Source: Planctomycetota bacterium
Lineage (GTDB): Bacteria > Planctomycetota > Phycisphaerae > Phycisphaerales > UBA1924
Length of the DNA stretch: 64,000 nt
Assembly (NCBI GenBank): GCA_024280755.1
Contig: JAJRPN010000002.1
Location: forward strand, 50,374 to 114,373
Direction: 5' to 3'
Position numbers and translations under genes: made by a program
Shown here: in pieces, positions 1 through 7,932 of the stretch
Layout of the letters: each line of letters begins with the position of its first letter
How positions within the stretch are numbered: position 1 is the stretch's first letter
Notes under the pieces: generated by a model
Seen by the model: only the letters and a program-made list of their open reading frames with translations
Told to the model about the DNA's origin: nothing
The model's database searches: none

Positions 1-1
1 T

Positions 2-535
2 CCAGATCCAAATCCTGGTTTTCCGCTTATGTCGATGTCGCATTGGCAGGCATCGAATCTCTGGGCCAATTTGTTTCTTGAGGAGTACCCGTGGGCGGGG
101 AATGAGCAGATGTATCTTGCCCCGGGCGCAGAGCGGGACTTCAGTAACCAACAGGTTATAGTAACTACTTTTTCTTCGTTCCAATATTCCGCTTCATTTT
201 TAGGTCAACCAAGGATATGGAACGGGCAGGGTGAAACTTTTCCAGACTTTGAATGGGAAAAGCTTGAACGCAGTGTTCGGCAATCGATGGTGCGGTATCC
301 GTCTGCTAAGGCGCTGATGTGGGATGTGGAGATGCCGTATATTCGTAGGCCTTTGGAGCGAGATCTGTATTTTAATCTGCTGGAAAAGACACCGATTTTG
401 TTTGCTGATCAACATGTTGAGAGCCGAATTCCTGCCGAGGCCAATCCTGGGGTAACGAACTGGGCAACCTATGCTGCCCATGCGCATCCGTTTCTCCATA
501 ACACCAAAGATGGTGTATATGGAAGGGACTATTAG
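2..535 (+). CDS. Pilin-like (type II secretion-like) protein, C-terminal part
   Basis: The reading frame is open from the window edge to the TAG, so the gene starts outside the window and the ATG at 29 is probably internal. About 177 residues are visible. The extreme C-terminus (PFLHNTKDGVYGRDY) resembles the endings of planctomycete proteins that start with a prepilin-type N-methylation leader. That leader would lie upstream and cannot be seen. No catalytic motif is visible. Such proteins are usually exported and sometimes form pseudopili; the role here is unknown. A family A inverted repeat follows directly. The coding frame is convincing; the family call is tentative. Confidence 0.55.
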   Translation, partial: PDPNPGFPLMSMSHWQASNLWANLFLEEYPWAGNEQMYLAPGAERDFSNQQVIVTTFSSFQYSASFLGQPRIWNGQGETFPDFEWEKLERSVRQSMVRYPSAKALMWDVEMPYIRRPLERDLYFNLLEKTPILFADQHVESRIPAEANPGVTNWATYAAHAHPFLHNTKDGVYGRDY

Positions 536-552
536 CATTTGGTTTCGTGTTT

Positions 553-629
553 ACGAGCCGCGACCGCGAGGGAGTGATCTTCTCTTTGTCCAGAAACCCA
601 AAGACCGCTCCCTCACGGTCGCGGCTCGT
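553..629. repeat. Family A dispersed inverted repeat, copy 1
   Basis: The arm ACGAGCCGCGACCGCGAGGG is matched by the near-perfect complement CCCTCACGGTCGCGGCTCGT across a non-conserved centre of about 35 bases. Near-identical units sit at 5280-5355 and 24922-24997. It lies between the convergent ends of the pilin-like gene and gmk, so as RNA it could form a long hairpin and act as a terminator or 3' stabiliser. That function is inference. Confidence 0.9.
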
Positions 630-639
630 TTGAGCATCG

Positions 640-1269
640 TTACTTGGTGTGCATGGTGTGGGCGATGCGGGCGGCTTTGACGATCATGATGGCCTCGGCG
701 ATCGCCTCGTCGATGTTTTCGTTGACTAAAAACTGGTCATAGGCATCGCAGGCTTTGGCTTCGGCGATCTCTCGCTTGGCTTCGGCGAATCGTTTTTGGA
801 TCAGCTCTTCGCTCTCGCGTTTGCGGTTTCGCAATCGGCGGAGGAGTTCGTCCTCGCTTGGAGGCAGGATAAAGAGCCCGAACGCGTCGGGGATTTTGGC
901 TTTGACTTGCTTTGCACCTTCGACATCGATTTCGAGGATGACGAGTCGGCCTCGGGAGAGTTGTTCGTCCACCCATTTTTTTCGCGTGCCGTACTTTCTG
1001 CCGAAGACATCGGCCCATTCCAAGAAAGCCTTTTTGTCGATCAGTTTTTGGAACTCGTCGTCGTAGATAAAGTGATAATCGACTGCTTCGACATCTGCTT
1101 CTGTTTTGTCGCGGGTTGTGCATGAAATGGAGAAGACAGAGTCGGCTATGGCGCGATCTATGCCTCGGGTGATGGTTGTTTTTCCAGCACCTGAGGGTCC
1201 AGAGATCATGAGCAGCAGCCCGTCATCGGTGTCTGTCGGGAGGCGAGGATGATGGGTTTGGTCGACCAT
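640..1269 (-). CDS. gmk: Guanylate kinase
   Basis: Guanylate kinase phosphorylates GMP (and dGMP) to GDP with ATP in the cytoplasm, an essential step in purine nucleotide synthesis. The 209-residue protein has the P-loop GPSGAGKTT near residue 22, then the GMP-binding segment (SCTTRD, VDYHF, FLEWADVFG, YGT), and the conserved ILEIDVEGAKQVK strand. Family length is about 200 residues, so it is complete. The ORF track extends 67 residues upstream, but that part has no family similarity and crosses the neighbour's terminator; the ATG at 1269 gives the normal N-terminus. It stands alone between a repeat and a terminator. Confidence 0.95.
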   Translation of the reverse strand: MVDQTHHPRLPTDTDDGLLLMISGPSGAGKTTITRGIDRAIADSVFSISCTTRDKTEADVEAVDYHFIYDDEFQKLIDKKAFLEWADVFGRKYGTRKKWVDEQLSRGRLVILEIDVEGAKQVKAKIPDAFGLFILPPSEDELLRRLRNRKRESEELIQKRFAEAKREIAEAKACDAYDQFLVNENIDEAIAEAIMIVKAARIAHTMHTK

Positions 1270-1324
1270 GAGAGAATATAGACATGTGATTGAGAGCCGG
1301 TCGAAACGATTGGAGTGTACGCCC

Positions 1325-1367
1325 AAAAAAAGCGAATCCCAGCCCCACTCACTGGGCTGGGATTCGC
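1325..1367 (-). terminator. Rho-independent terminator of the PEP-CTERM pair
   Basis: Read on the minus strand, a perfect 14-base stem (GCGAATCCCAGCCC and its complement) with an 8-base loop is followed by seven T residues. It lies 60 bases downstream of the stop of the gene at 1427-2083 and so closes the minus-strand run. Confidence 0.92.
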
Positions 1368-1426
1368 AATGTAACCTGATCGCGGATGAACAAAGAATCC
1401 ACGATGCAGGAAAGGAAACGGTGTGG

Positions 1427-2083
1427 CTAGTGCTTGCGTCTGGGCTTTCTTCGAGAGCCGAGAAGTCCACCCAGTGCCAAGATGCTCAGAGCACCTGGCG
1501 TGGGTGTTGTTTGGACGGAGCCTCCGAGCGTTCTGATTCGATCGGATAAGTCTCGGCCGTACTGGAAGTTGAGATCGATGAACCCAGATTGGTATCCATC
1601 GAGCGGATTGCCCGAGAGATCGCCGACGAAAACTTCATAGCGTGCATAGTGCGGGCCATGAACTTCGGTCGCGTACCAGTTGTGGATCATGGTGCCATCC
1701 CACTGCCATGTGTCCGAGCTGTCTTGGGTGCCGAAGATTGGATCGAAAGATCCTTGTTCAAACACGGAAAGATGAGGGGACATCGCGAGCGTGCGGACAA
1801 AGATTCCTGATGCTGGCGGCAGCGAGATAAACCCGTTTGCGAGCCAGCCGAACTGCGCGTTGTAGCCCAGGTCGTTGAGTGCGCTCGACGAGCCTGTGAA
1901 TGTTCCGTTGTTGTCTTGCATGTCTACGGCTGCCATTGATGGCGACTCGAAGGTGAGGAAGATTTCGTTTTGGAACAGGGTCACGAGCAGGTGGGACATT
2001 GGGCCGCCGAGCGTTGGGATATCTGCGAGGGCTGAAGAGCCTAATGCGCCGAGCAAGGCGGTGGAGACGATGATTGCCTTCAT
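1427..2083 (-). CDS. Secreted PEP-CTERM-like protein, paralogue of the next gene
   Basis: A 218-residue exported protein of unknown function. It has a signal peptide (MKAIIVSTALLGALGSSALA) and a C-terminal sorting-like tail: a TPTPGALS motif, a hydrophobic stretch (ILALGGLLG) and an Arg/Lys-rich end (SRRKPRRKH). In families with this tail the protein is handled by an exosortase at the envelope; no exosortase gene is in the window. The middle shares the block FDPIFGT...WQWDGTMIHNWY with the upstream gene, so the two arose by tandem duplication. Its ATG begins one base after the upstream TGA, which suggests translational coupling. Confidence 0.8.
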   Translation of the reverse strand: MKAIIVSTALLGALGSSALADIPTLGGPMSHLLVTLFQNEIFLTFESPSMAAVDMQDNNGTFTGSSSALNDLGYNAQFGWLANGFISLPPASGIFVRTLAMSPHLSVFEQGSFDPIFGTQDSSDTWQWDGTMIHNWYATEVHGPHYARYEVFVGDLSGNPLDGYQSGFIDLNFQYGRDLSDRIRTLGGSVQTTPTPGALSILALGGLLGSRRKPRRKH

Positions 2084-2084
2084 A

Positions 2085-2717
2085 TCATGCTCGCTTTCTG
2101 CGTGTTGCGATCAGTGAGCCCATGCCTAGGAGGGCGAGCGATGATGGGGAAGGCACTGCGCGGAAGTTAAGGGCGATGGCGGTTTCGCCGAAGCCTGAGA
2201 TTGCGTCGCCGTTGGCATCGCCGACATAGATGCGGTAGTTTGCTTCATAGTCGCCGAGTTCTGAAGCACTGTACCAGTTGTGGGTCATCATGCCGCTCCA
2301 TTGCCAGTTCATGTCTGAACCTGCGGTGCCGAAGATCGGGTCAAATGTTTGCATGGGGATCATCATGCGCATCCCGCCTTGGTATGTTTCAAGGCCTGTG
2401 GTTTGTGAGGTCATCTCGATCCAGATGGAGTTTCCGAATCCTGGATCGACGATGCCGTCGAGTACCCAGCCGTATTGATCGGAGTAGTACTGGTTATCGA
2501 GAGTCGACGCGTTGGCGTCGTATGTTTCGCCTGCGAAGCGTTGCATTTCGACGGGGTTGGTTGCGCTGGTGTTGACATGTGCATGGAGTGCGTTGGTGTC
2601 ATCCATCGAGACCATAATGTGTTCCATCGGCCAGGTGTGCGCGTTGGGCATGCCCGCTGTTGCGAGGGTTGTTGCTGCTGCGATGGTCATGGTTACGATT
2701 GTTGTTGCGTTCTTCAT
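2085..2717 (-). CDS. Secreted PEP-CTERM-like protein, first of a tandem pair
   Basis: A 210-residue exported protein related to the gene at 1427-2083. It has a signal peptide ending near ATAGMP, the shared block FDPIFGTAGSDMNWQWSGMMTHNWY, and a C-terminal tail VPSPSSLALLGMGSLIATRRKRA of the PEP-CTERM type (Pro-rich motif, hydrophobic helix, basic end). The protein is unusually rich in Met. The role is unknown; such proteins are typically surface or matrix proteins in bacteria with exosortase. It sits 27 bases after the pilin-like gene and is probably co-transcribed with it. Confidence 0.8.
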   Translation of the reverse strand: MKNATTIVTMTIAAATTLATAGMPNAHTWPMEHIMVSMDDTNALHAHVNTSATNPVEMQRFAGETYDANASTLDNQYYSDQYGWVLDGIVDPGFGNSIWIEMTSQTTGLETYQGGMRMMIPMQTFDPIFGTAGSDMNWQWSGMMTHNWYSASELGDYEANYRIYVGDANGDAISGFGETAIALNFRAVPSPSSLALLGMGSLIATRRKRA

Positions 2718-2744
2718 CTTATGTAAATCCTTTAAAAAAACAGG

Positions 2745-3533
2745 TTAGTCGTCGGTGTCAATAAACAGTTTGTTGATCATGGGGTTCCATTGATCGTGAT
2801 GTGATTCGGGGTTGTATGTTTCGATGAGTGCTGCGTTTGCTGCGTGGCCGTCGAGATAGGCGTAGCCCGATGTCTCGCCATGACGATCAGAAGCCACTTC
2901 GAACTCTGGGTCAACTCCTGCGGTTCGCCAGAAGTGAGCCATGATGTGATCGCGCGATGAAGTTTCGGTCAGCCCGCCCATCAACACAGTGGTCGATGGG
3001 TGAGGGGTTGCGAAGAGCTTTCCAAACGGAGGCTTTGATGTGCCGCCCGAGCGAGAGGGATCGATCTCGGATATTTTGAGTTCAAAGTAGACATTCATGC
3101 CATAGCTGAACGCGGGCATCGAGAATGGCAATCCGGATTGTTCGATCGGGCTTTCGCGTCGATCGTGTGGGCAACGATAAAACGAGTTTGTCGCATCCCA
3201 CCATCCGGTGTCATCCCATGTATAACTTGTGCCTTCGAAGGCTCTGCCTGTGATTGGTTCGTAGAGCGTCGCTGCCCAAGGCAGCGCGTTGAACCCGGCG
3301 GAGTGGCTCGATTTGGGTAAGTTACTGTGGTGATCATCTGCATATTGGTGGATCGTGATTCCCAGTGTTCGCAAGTTGGCGAGGCACTGGATCGAACGCG
3401 CGCTGTCGCGTGCGCTGCCCAATGACGGGAGCAAAATACCAATCAGTAATGCGATGATCGCGATGACAACCAGAAGCTCGATGAGCGTGAACGCACCGTG
3501 TGCCTTTGCGGGCGTGCGCGTGAGAACAGACAT
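2745..3533 (-). CDS. Pilin-like protein with prepilin N-methylation leader and H-X9-DG motif
   Basis: A 262-residue protein of the large planctomycete group of type II secretion-like proteins. The N-terminus (GAFTLIELLVVIAIIALLIGIL) is a textbook prepilin cleavage and methylation site with the following hydrophobic helix, so a prepilin peptidase would cut after the Gly. The C-terminal part carries RHGETSGYAYLDGHA, the H-X9-DG motif. The start at 3533 is chosen because AAAGG lies at the right spacing and the leader follows within about 20 residues; the ORF track's extra 82 residues are not family-like. It appears to head or sit within an operon with the two PEP-CTERM-like genes. Confidence 0.88.
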   Translation of the reverse strand: MSVLTRTPAKAHGAFTLIELLVVIAIIALLIGILLPSLGSARDSARSIQCLANLRTLGITIHQYADDHHSNLPKSSHSAGFNALPWAATLYEPITGRAFEGTSYTWDDTGWWDATNSFYRCPHDRRESPIEQSGLPFSMPAFSYGMNVYFELKISEIDPSRSGGTSKPPFGKLFATPHPSTTVLMGGLTETSSRDHIMAHFWRTAGVDPEFEVASDRHGETSGYAYLDGHAANAALIETYNPESHHDQWNPMINKLFIDTDD

Positions 3534-3631
3534 GAGTTGACCTTTCGTTGTGCTTGAAAACAAACAGAAGCACAGTGAACCAGCGCATGCCAAAGGCACG
3601 CGCATCGAGAGCAGTTCAAAGAAACGAAAGT

Positions 3632-4084
3632 TCAGGCTCGTGGTGGCGGCGTGGGCAGATCGCGTACTGGATCGAGCGGGGCATCGTCTTGGCTGATCAG
3701 GTGGGCGATTGATGCGGGTGATGCAAGTGCGTTGCTTTGGCGTGCGCCAAAGACAAAGGACAGGAAGATCGAAGCGCACCCGGCTTGCGATGCTATCGAG
3801 GCTGCTTCAAAGCGCGAACTTTTGGGCATGCGCTTTGGGTTGTCGGTTGGGGTGGAGGGGGAATCTGAGTATCCGGTGTCGGCGTTCTCATCGACAATGC
3901 ACAGCGGGCAATCGGGTTCAATGGCTGTTGTCGGCAAGCATGAACACATGTCTTGGCCACAGACGGACCACGCCGGTCTGCTTTGCATCTTGGCTGAGAG
4001 TACAAGCGACCATCCAGATCCGGCGAAGACGAACCCGGTGACAAAGAATGCCATGGCGACGATTTGAAGGTGGCTGTGTCTCAT
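3632..4084 (-). CDS. Hypothetical membrane or exported protein with a Cys-rich segment
   Basis: Not recognised. The 150-residue frame begins with a hydrophobic segment (IVAMAFFVTGFVFAGSG) that could be a signal peptide or anchor, followed by a Cys cluster (VCGQDMCSCL...DCPLC) that could bind metal or form disulfides, a Ser/Pro-rich linker, a second hydrophobic stretch (CASIFLSFVFGA) and a Pro-rich end. It is 98 bases upstream of the pilin-like gene on the same strand, so it may be the first gene of that operon. No clear Shine-Dalgarno sequence is seen. An overlapping plus-strand ORF is less protein-like. Confidence 0.5.
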   Translation of the reverse strand: MRHSHLQIVAMAFFVTGFVFAGSGWSLVLSAKMQSRPAWSVCGQDMCSCLPTTAIEPDCPLCIVDENADTGYSDSPSTPTDNPKRMPKSSRFEAASIASQAGCASIFLSFVFGARQSNALASPASIAHLISQDDAPLDPVRDLPTPPPRA

Positions 4085-4120
4085 TTGACAGGAAACTATA
4101 CGCTTGAGCAGGAAACAAAG

Positions 4121-5248
4121 TCAAGGGTGAGCCTGAAGAAGTATGGAATCTGCTGCCTGTTGAGCTGTTTTGTACTCAATTTGCTCGATCGCGCATTGTT
4201 CTGGGTGATCGTTGGCGGATTGGTCGGGTGGTCGGGTTGGATCGGCGACGATGATGGTTTCGGAGGGTGATCCGTTGGGCAAGGGTTTGGTTGGGATGGT
4301 GGTCCATCGTGGATCGGTCGGGCCAAAAAGGGTGATCAAAGGCGTACCAAACGCTGCTGCGATGTGGCGCGGGCCGGTGTCGTTGGTGATCATGATCTTC
4401 GCACCAGCGATGATCGGTTTGAGCGCGCCCAAGGTGTTGCCGAGCGCGGGCAGTGAGATCGGGTTGGAGTTGGCGAGGGTGATAATCTCGTCGCAGAGTT
4501 CGGCTTCAGCCGGTGAGCCGTTGATGAGGACGGCGAGGTTGTGTTTGTGAGAGAGATGATCCGCGATCTTGGCAAAGCGATCGGCGGGCCAGCGTTTGGC
4601 GTGGTTGTTGCCGCCGGGGTTGAGGATGGCGTAGTTGGTATCGCCGTCTATGTGCCCGCGTCCGAGGATGTCGGTCGCCTTGGTTTGATCGTCATCAGTG
4701 AACCCGAGTTCCATGAACGCATCGCTGGGCAATGCGAGGGGCATGTCTTTGCAGTTGGTCGGTGTGTGGATCGACCAATCGATAGGATCTTCGTCGAGCA
4801 GATGCGATGCGAGGTTCCAGTAGTAATCGACAGCGGGGGTGAGCTTCCACGAACGATCAGCGTTTCGAGGCGGCGCGATGGGGTCGGTCAAAAGGACGGC
4901 GCGCGAGTCTCGGTTGTAGCCGATGCGCCGAGGGATGAATGCCAGGCGAGTCGTTAATGCGGTGGAGAACGAGTTGGTGAGCAGGAGTGCGGAGTCGTAT
5001 TGTCGCGGGCGGATTTTGTTGGCGGTTTTTTTGGTTGCCATCATGCCGTGTTGGGTAGTGATGTGGAGTTCATCGAAGAGTGTGTTGCCGGTGAGGAGTT
5101 GGTCCATCCCGGGGCGGACTAAGCCGCCGATGAAGATACCGGGGTATGCGTCGCGCAATCGACGAACGGTTGGCGTGGCCATCACGATATCGCCAACCCA
5201 TGAGGGCATGACGATGAGGAGTCGGAGTGGTGATGATGGCGCAGGCAT
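4121..5248 (-). CDS. waaF: Glycosyltransferase family 9, heptosyltransferase II-like
   Basis: GT9 enzymes transfer heptose from ADP-heptose to the inner core of lipopolysaccharide on the cytoplasmic face of the inner membrane. The 375-residue protein shows the N-terminal MPSWVGDIVMATPTVRRLR glycine-rich acceptor-domain start, the NPGGNNHAKRWPADRF sugar-nucleotide loop, and the C-terminal ITNDTGPRHIAAAFGTPLITLFGPTDPRWT signature. Length is normal for the family. The next gene upstream on the same strand is gmhB, which makes the precursor of ADP-heptose, so context supports heptose transfer. The exact acceptor sugar is not certain, so the symbol is by similarity of type only. Confidence 0.85.
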   Translation of the reverse strand: MPAPSSPLRLLIVMPSWVGDIVMATPTVRRLRDAYPGIFIGGLVRPGMDQLLTGNTLFDELHITTQHGMMATKKTANKIRPRQYDSALLLTNSFSTALTTRLAFIPRRIGYNRDSRAVLLTDPIAPPRNADRSWKLTPAVDYYWNLASHLLDEDPIDWSIHTPTNCKDMPLALPSDAFMELGFTDDDQTKATDILGRGHIDGDTNYAILNPGGNNHAKRWPADRFAKIADHLSHKHNLAVLINGSPAEAELCDEIITLANSNPISLPALGNTLGALKPIIAGAKIMITNDTGPRHIAAAFGTPLITLFGPTDPRWTTIPTKPLPNGSPSETIIVADPTRPPDQSANDHPEQCAIEQIEYKTAQQAADSILLQAHP

Positions 5249-5279
5249 GAAGAGAGGGTAGGAGGAGTGTGATGTATTG

Positions 5280-5355
5280 ACGAGCCGCGACCGTGAGGGA
5301 GTGGTCTTTGATCATTCAGAAAAGAGAAGACCGCTCCCTCACGGTCGCGGCTCGT
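5280..5355. repeat. Family A dispersed inverted repeat, copy 2
   Basis: It has the same arms as at 553-629, here nearly perfect (ACGAGCCGCGACCGTGAGGG and complement). It fills the gap between gmhB and the downstream glycosyltransferase gene, and its last base is the first base of the gmhB stop codon complement. The short ORFs drawn through it on either strand are artefacts of the repeat. Confidence 0.92.
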
Positions 5356-6275
5356 CAAGTCAGGGGATCGTGTGCACTTGGCCAGAGGTCTTTGCTGGTG
5401 TGGGATGTGTGCCAGCGGTTGGTGTCTCGGCGGAGCTGGGCGATGAATGCCAGGGCGCTAAGTTTGGGCAAATCGAGTGTTGCCGTGATGGATGATTCGG
5501 TGGTGGTAATGGAGATGATGCGGATGCCTGTGCGCTCGGCAATGGCGGTCGCGCAGGCTTCGACGGTGCTGCGGATGCGCTCGTCGGCGAGTGGTTGATC
5601 AAACTCGTTGATCGCTTTGAGTGTAACGGTGGTCGTTGGATGGGCGGCTTGCTCGTCGTCGATATTGAGGATGAGCCGAGCAGCGTGGGCGAGATCGGCG
5701 ATGGGAGAATCGTGCGCGACGCGGATGGTTTGGGTTGCGGGCACGCCGGCAGCGATGGCGGCGTCGAGATCTCGCTGCTTGTCGCCGACCATCCATGATC
5801 GCTTGGGATCAAGATTGAGCTCTTTGCACGCGGCGGTGATCATGCCGGGGTGAGGTTTGCGCCAATCGTGCTCTGCTTTGAGATGGGGGACCACGCCGGT
5901 CTCTGGGTGGAACGGGCACGAGTACCAGGTGTCGATGATTTGGTCGTCGAAGAGTGCGAGGGAATCGTCGGGGTGCAATGTTTGTTCTGTGTGATGGATG
6001 AGGTTGCGCATGCGATCGTTGCAGGCATCGACATCGTGCATGGTGCCACCCGCGCGGGCGACGCCGCCTTGGTTGGTGATGACGACGATGCGGTAGCCAG
6101 CGTCTTTGAGCGCATGGAGTGCTTCGATGACGCCGGGGAAGAGCAGCGAGAACTCAGGCTTGAGCAGGTCGCCCCACTTGACATTCTCCCAAGCCGCGTC
6201 AGGGAGATCGGCGTTGCGGTTGATGGTGTCATCGCGATCGAGGAAGATCGCGGGGCGTGGGGGATTGTTTGGCAT
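5355..6275 (-). CDS. gmhB: D-glycero-D-manno-heptose 1,7-bisphosphate 7-phosphatase with an extra C-terminal domain
   Basis: GmhB removes the 7-phosphate from heptose bisphosphate on the way to ADP-heptose for LPS. The first 190 residues form a HAD-IIIA phosphatase: FLDRDDTIN (nucleophile and acid Asp), ITNQGGVARAGG, a Cys/His zinc-type loop reduced to CPFHPETG, KPHPGM, and GDKQRDLDAA. The family is normally about 180-190 residues. This protein has roughly 110 further residues (from VTLKAINEFDQPL to the end) that I do not recognise. The extension is in frame without interruption. It is probably expressed with the GT9 gene downstream, although repeat A separates them. Confidence 0.85.
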   Translation of the reverse strand: MPNNPPRPAIFLDRDDTINRNADLPDAAWENVKWGDLLKPEFSLLFPGVIEALHALKDAGYRIVVITNQGGVARAGGTMHDVDACNDRMRNLIHHTEQTLHPDDSLALFDDQIIDTWYSCPFHPETGVVPHLKAEHDWRKPHPGMITAACKELNLDPKRSWMVGDKQRDLDAAIAAGVPATQTIRVAHDSPIADLAHAARLILNIDDEQAAHPTTTVTLKAINEFDQPLADERIRSTVEACATAIAERTGIRIISITTTESSITATLDLPKLSALAFIAQLRRDTNRWHTSHTSKDLWPSAHDPLT

Positions 6276-6330
6276 GTGATGATGATAGGTTTGTGGAACT
6301 GGCGGTATTAGGAACTGGTATACTCATTCA

Positions 6331-7881
6331 ATGATCTGGACTATTGCTTATTGGGTGTTGTTGGTGCTTGGGGTTCTTGTTGGGCTGCGGGCGTTGTTGT
6401 GGGATCGCGCGGGGTTTTGTGGGCGGGCGAAGCTGCGGTGTCGGAAGTGTTGGTATGACCTGACGGCTGCGCCCGGGGACTTGCGTGAAGAGCCGATCGT
6501 GTGCCCAGAGTGCGGCAAGAAGCATGCGAGCCGACGGGCGATGCGCAAGACTCGGCGGAGCAGGCGATGGGTTGCAGCGGCGATGGTACTTGTGTTTGCA
6601 TCATATTCTGTTCGAATGACACCAAAGATTAAAAAATATGGCCGGTGGGCTGCTGTACCCAACTGGGTGTTGATCGCTTCAATTCATCAGATCCCTGAGT
6701 TTGTTCAAAATCCTGATATTGAATGGGAGGCTATTTCATATGGTCGATCATCTTCGTTCCAACGAGCGCATGGGGTGTTGCAGTGGAAAGCTCGCGTTGG
6801 TGATTTGAGTTGGTTTGATTATCAACTTGTTGCTTGGCTTGCTCGGACAGAAGGGGAAGAAGGGCTTTGTATAAAAAATGACGGGCGAGCCAACGGCGTG
6901 CAGCCAAGGGCAACGGCATATCTCGTTCTGATGGAATCCGGAATTCGGAGAGGCAAGCTTGGCGAGTTTCATTCTCGTTGGTACAGACAACTGGTAAGTG
7001 TGAAAGTAATCACTCGGCCAGCATGGCCGGAAGGGTATCGGGTGTTTGGCCGTCCGCAGATTTTAAGTGCGTTTGGGAAGTATGCGAAAGATCCTCATCT
7101 TCGTGTTCGTTTTTTTGATCCAACTCATGGGACTTCGATTTTCTCCCCTACATCAAATGGTTTGCCATGGAAAATTGAGGATTTAGATTTTTCTGGATTA
7201 CAGTTTCAACCTCCTCGATTTGGACGACCAAGCAAGCTTGCAAATATTGCATGGAGCGATGGCATGATTGAACTCAAGCCAAGAGATCCATCAGATAATT
7301 ATGCAGATCTTCAAGTGACTGTTACTGAATATATGGGTGAAGGCAGAGAGCTTGGAGAACCAGAAACAGTTATTGATCGCTATCAACTCTCAGTCCCTGT
7401 AGCCCGAGTTCGTGATATTGATCAGTTGGTAACAGTTGTTTCAAGCCAAGACATCATCGACGAGATTCAACGGTGTGTTCGTGCGGAAGGGTATTGGTGG
7501 TATGACTTGCATGGCCAGAGACGGATTGTTCTTTCGATGAAGTTGAAAGATGATCCGAGAATACAAAGACGACGCTATACATTTGGGAATGACACTATTA
7601 CAGCTCGGAGGAATAGCAATGGCGGGCTTTATGGAGGCGCATGGTGGGCACTTGAGCCGACCGCGGACGGTGGGTGGCATCTTGTGCATGGGTGGAAGCT
7701 CGTCTCCATGTATGGTGGGGCAACTGAGCAGAGCTTACTCACAAGTGGTGATCAGCCATGGCGGCTCTTGGTATCATCAAATCCCGAGTTCTGTTTGAGA
7801 GATTTGGAAGCGACCCATGTTCTTGATGGTGGGTTCTCGCTTCAAATATCATGGACCATGATGCCAGAAGATGAGTGGTAA
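6331..7881 (+). CDS. Zinc-ribbon membrane protein of unknown function
   Basis: A 516-residue protein with a transmembrane helix at about 5-22, a zinc ribbon (CRKCWYDL...CPECGKKH, residues 37-61) and a second helix at about 80-95. A long soluble domain of no recognised family follows. The zinc-ribbon plus membrane architecture recurs at 43775-44212 and 44527-44985 (CPTCNYDL, CPICDYNL), so this is a local protein style. From about 6600 on the DNA is visibly richer in A and T than the neighbours, which could mean relaxed selection or foreign origin. It is transcribed divergently from gmhB, with only 55 bases between the two starts. Confidence 0.75.
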   Translation: MIWTIAYWVLLVLGVLVGLRALLWDRAGFCGRAKLRCRKCWYDLTAAPGDLREEPIVCPECGKKHASRRAMRKTRRSRRWVAAAMVLVFASYSVRMTPKIKKYGRWAAVPNWVLIASIHQIPEFVQNPDIEWEAISYGRSSSFQRAHGVLQWKARVGDLSWFDYQLVAWLARTEGEEGLCIKNDGRANGVQPRATAYLVLMESGIRRGKLGEFHSRWYRQLVSVKVITRPAWPEGYRVFGRPQILSAFGKYAKDPHLRVRFFDPTHGTSIFSPTSNGLPWKIEDLDFSGLQFQPPRFGRPSKLANIAWSDGMIELKPRDPSDNYADLQVTVTEYMGEGRELGEPETVIDRYQLSVPVARVRDIDQLVTVVSSQDIIDEIQRCVRAEGYWWYDLHGQRRIVLSMKLKDDPRIQRRRYTFGNDTITARRNSNGGLYGGAWWALEPTADGGWHLVHGWKLVSMYGGATEQSLLTSGDQPWRLLVSSNPEFCLRDLEATHVLDGGFSLQISWTMMPEDEW

Positions 7882-7907
7882 AAAAGACCCCGCCGAAGCG
7901 GGGTCTT
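7880..7907 (-). terminator. Rho-independent terminator of the aldolase gene
   Basis: The stem AAGACCCCGC/GCGGGGTCTT with a TTCG-type loop is followed on the minus strand by six T residues. It overlaps the TAA of the plus-strand zinc-ribbon gene and lies 26 bases past the aldolase stop, so it may serve both convergent genes, with the stronger T run in the minus direction. Confidence 0.93.
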
Positions 7908-7932
7908 GAGCGGATCGATTGTTGACTCAGCT

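Noticed and set aside
3651-4067. Plus-strand 138-residue ORF opposite the Cys-rich hypothetical gene
   Set aside because: The minus-strand frame has a signal-like helix and Cys pairs and is co-directional with its neighbours; the plus frame shows no domain logic.
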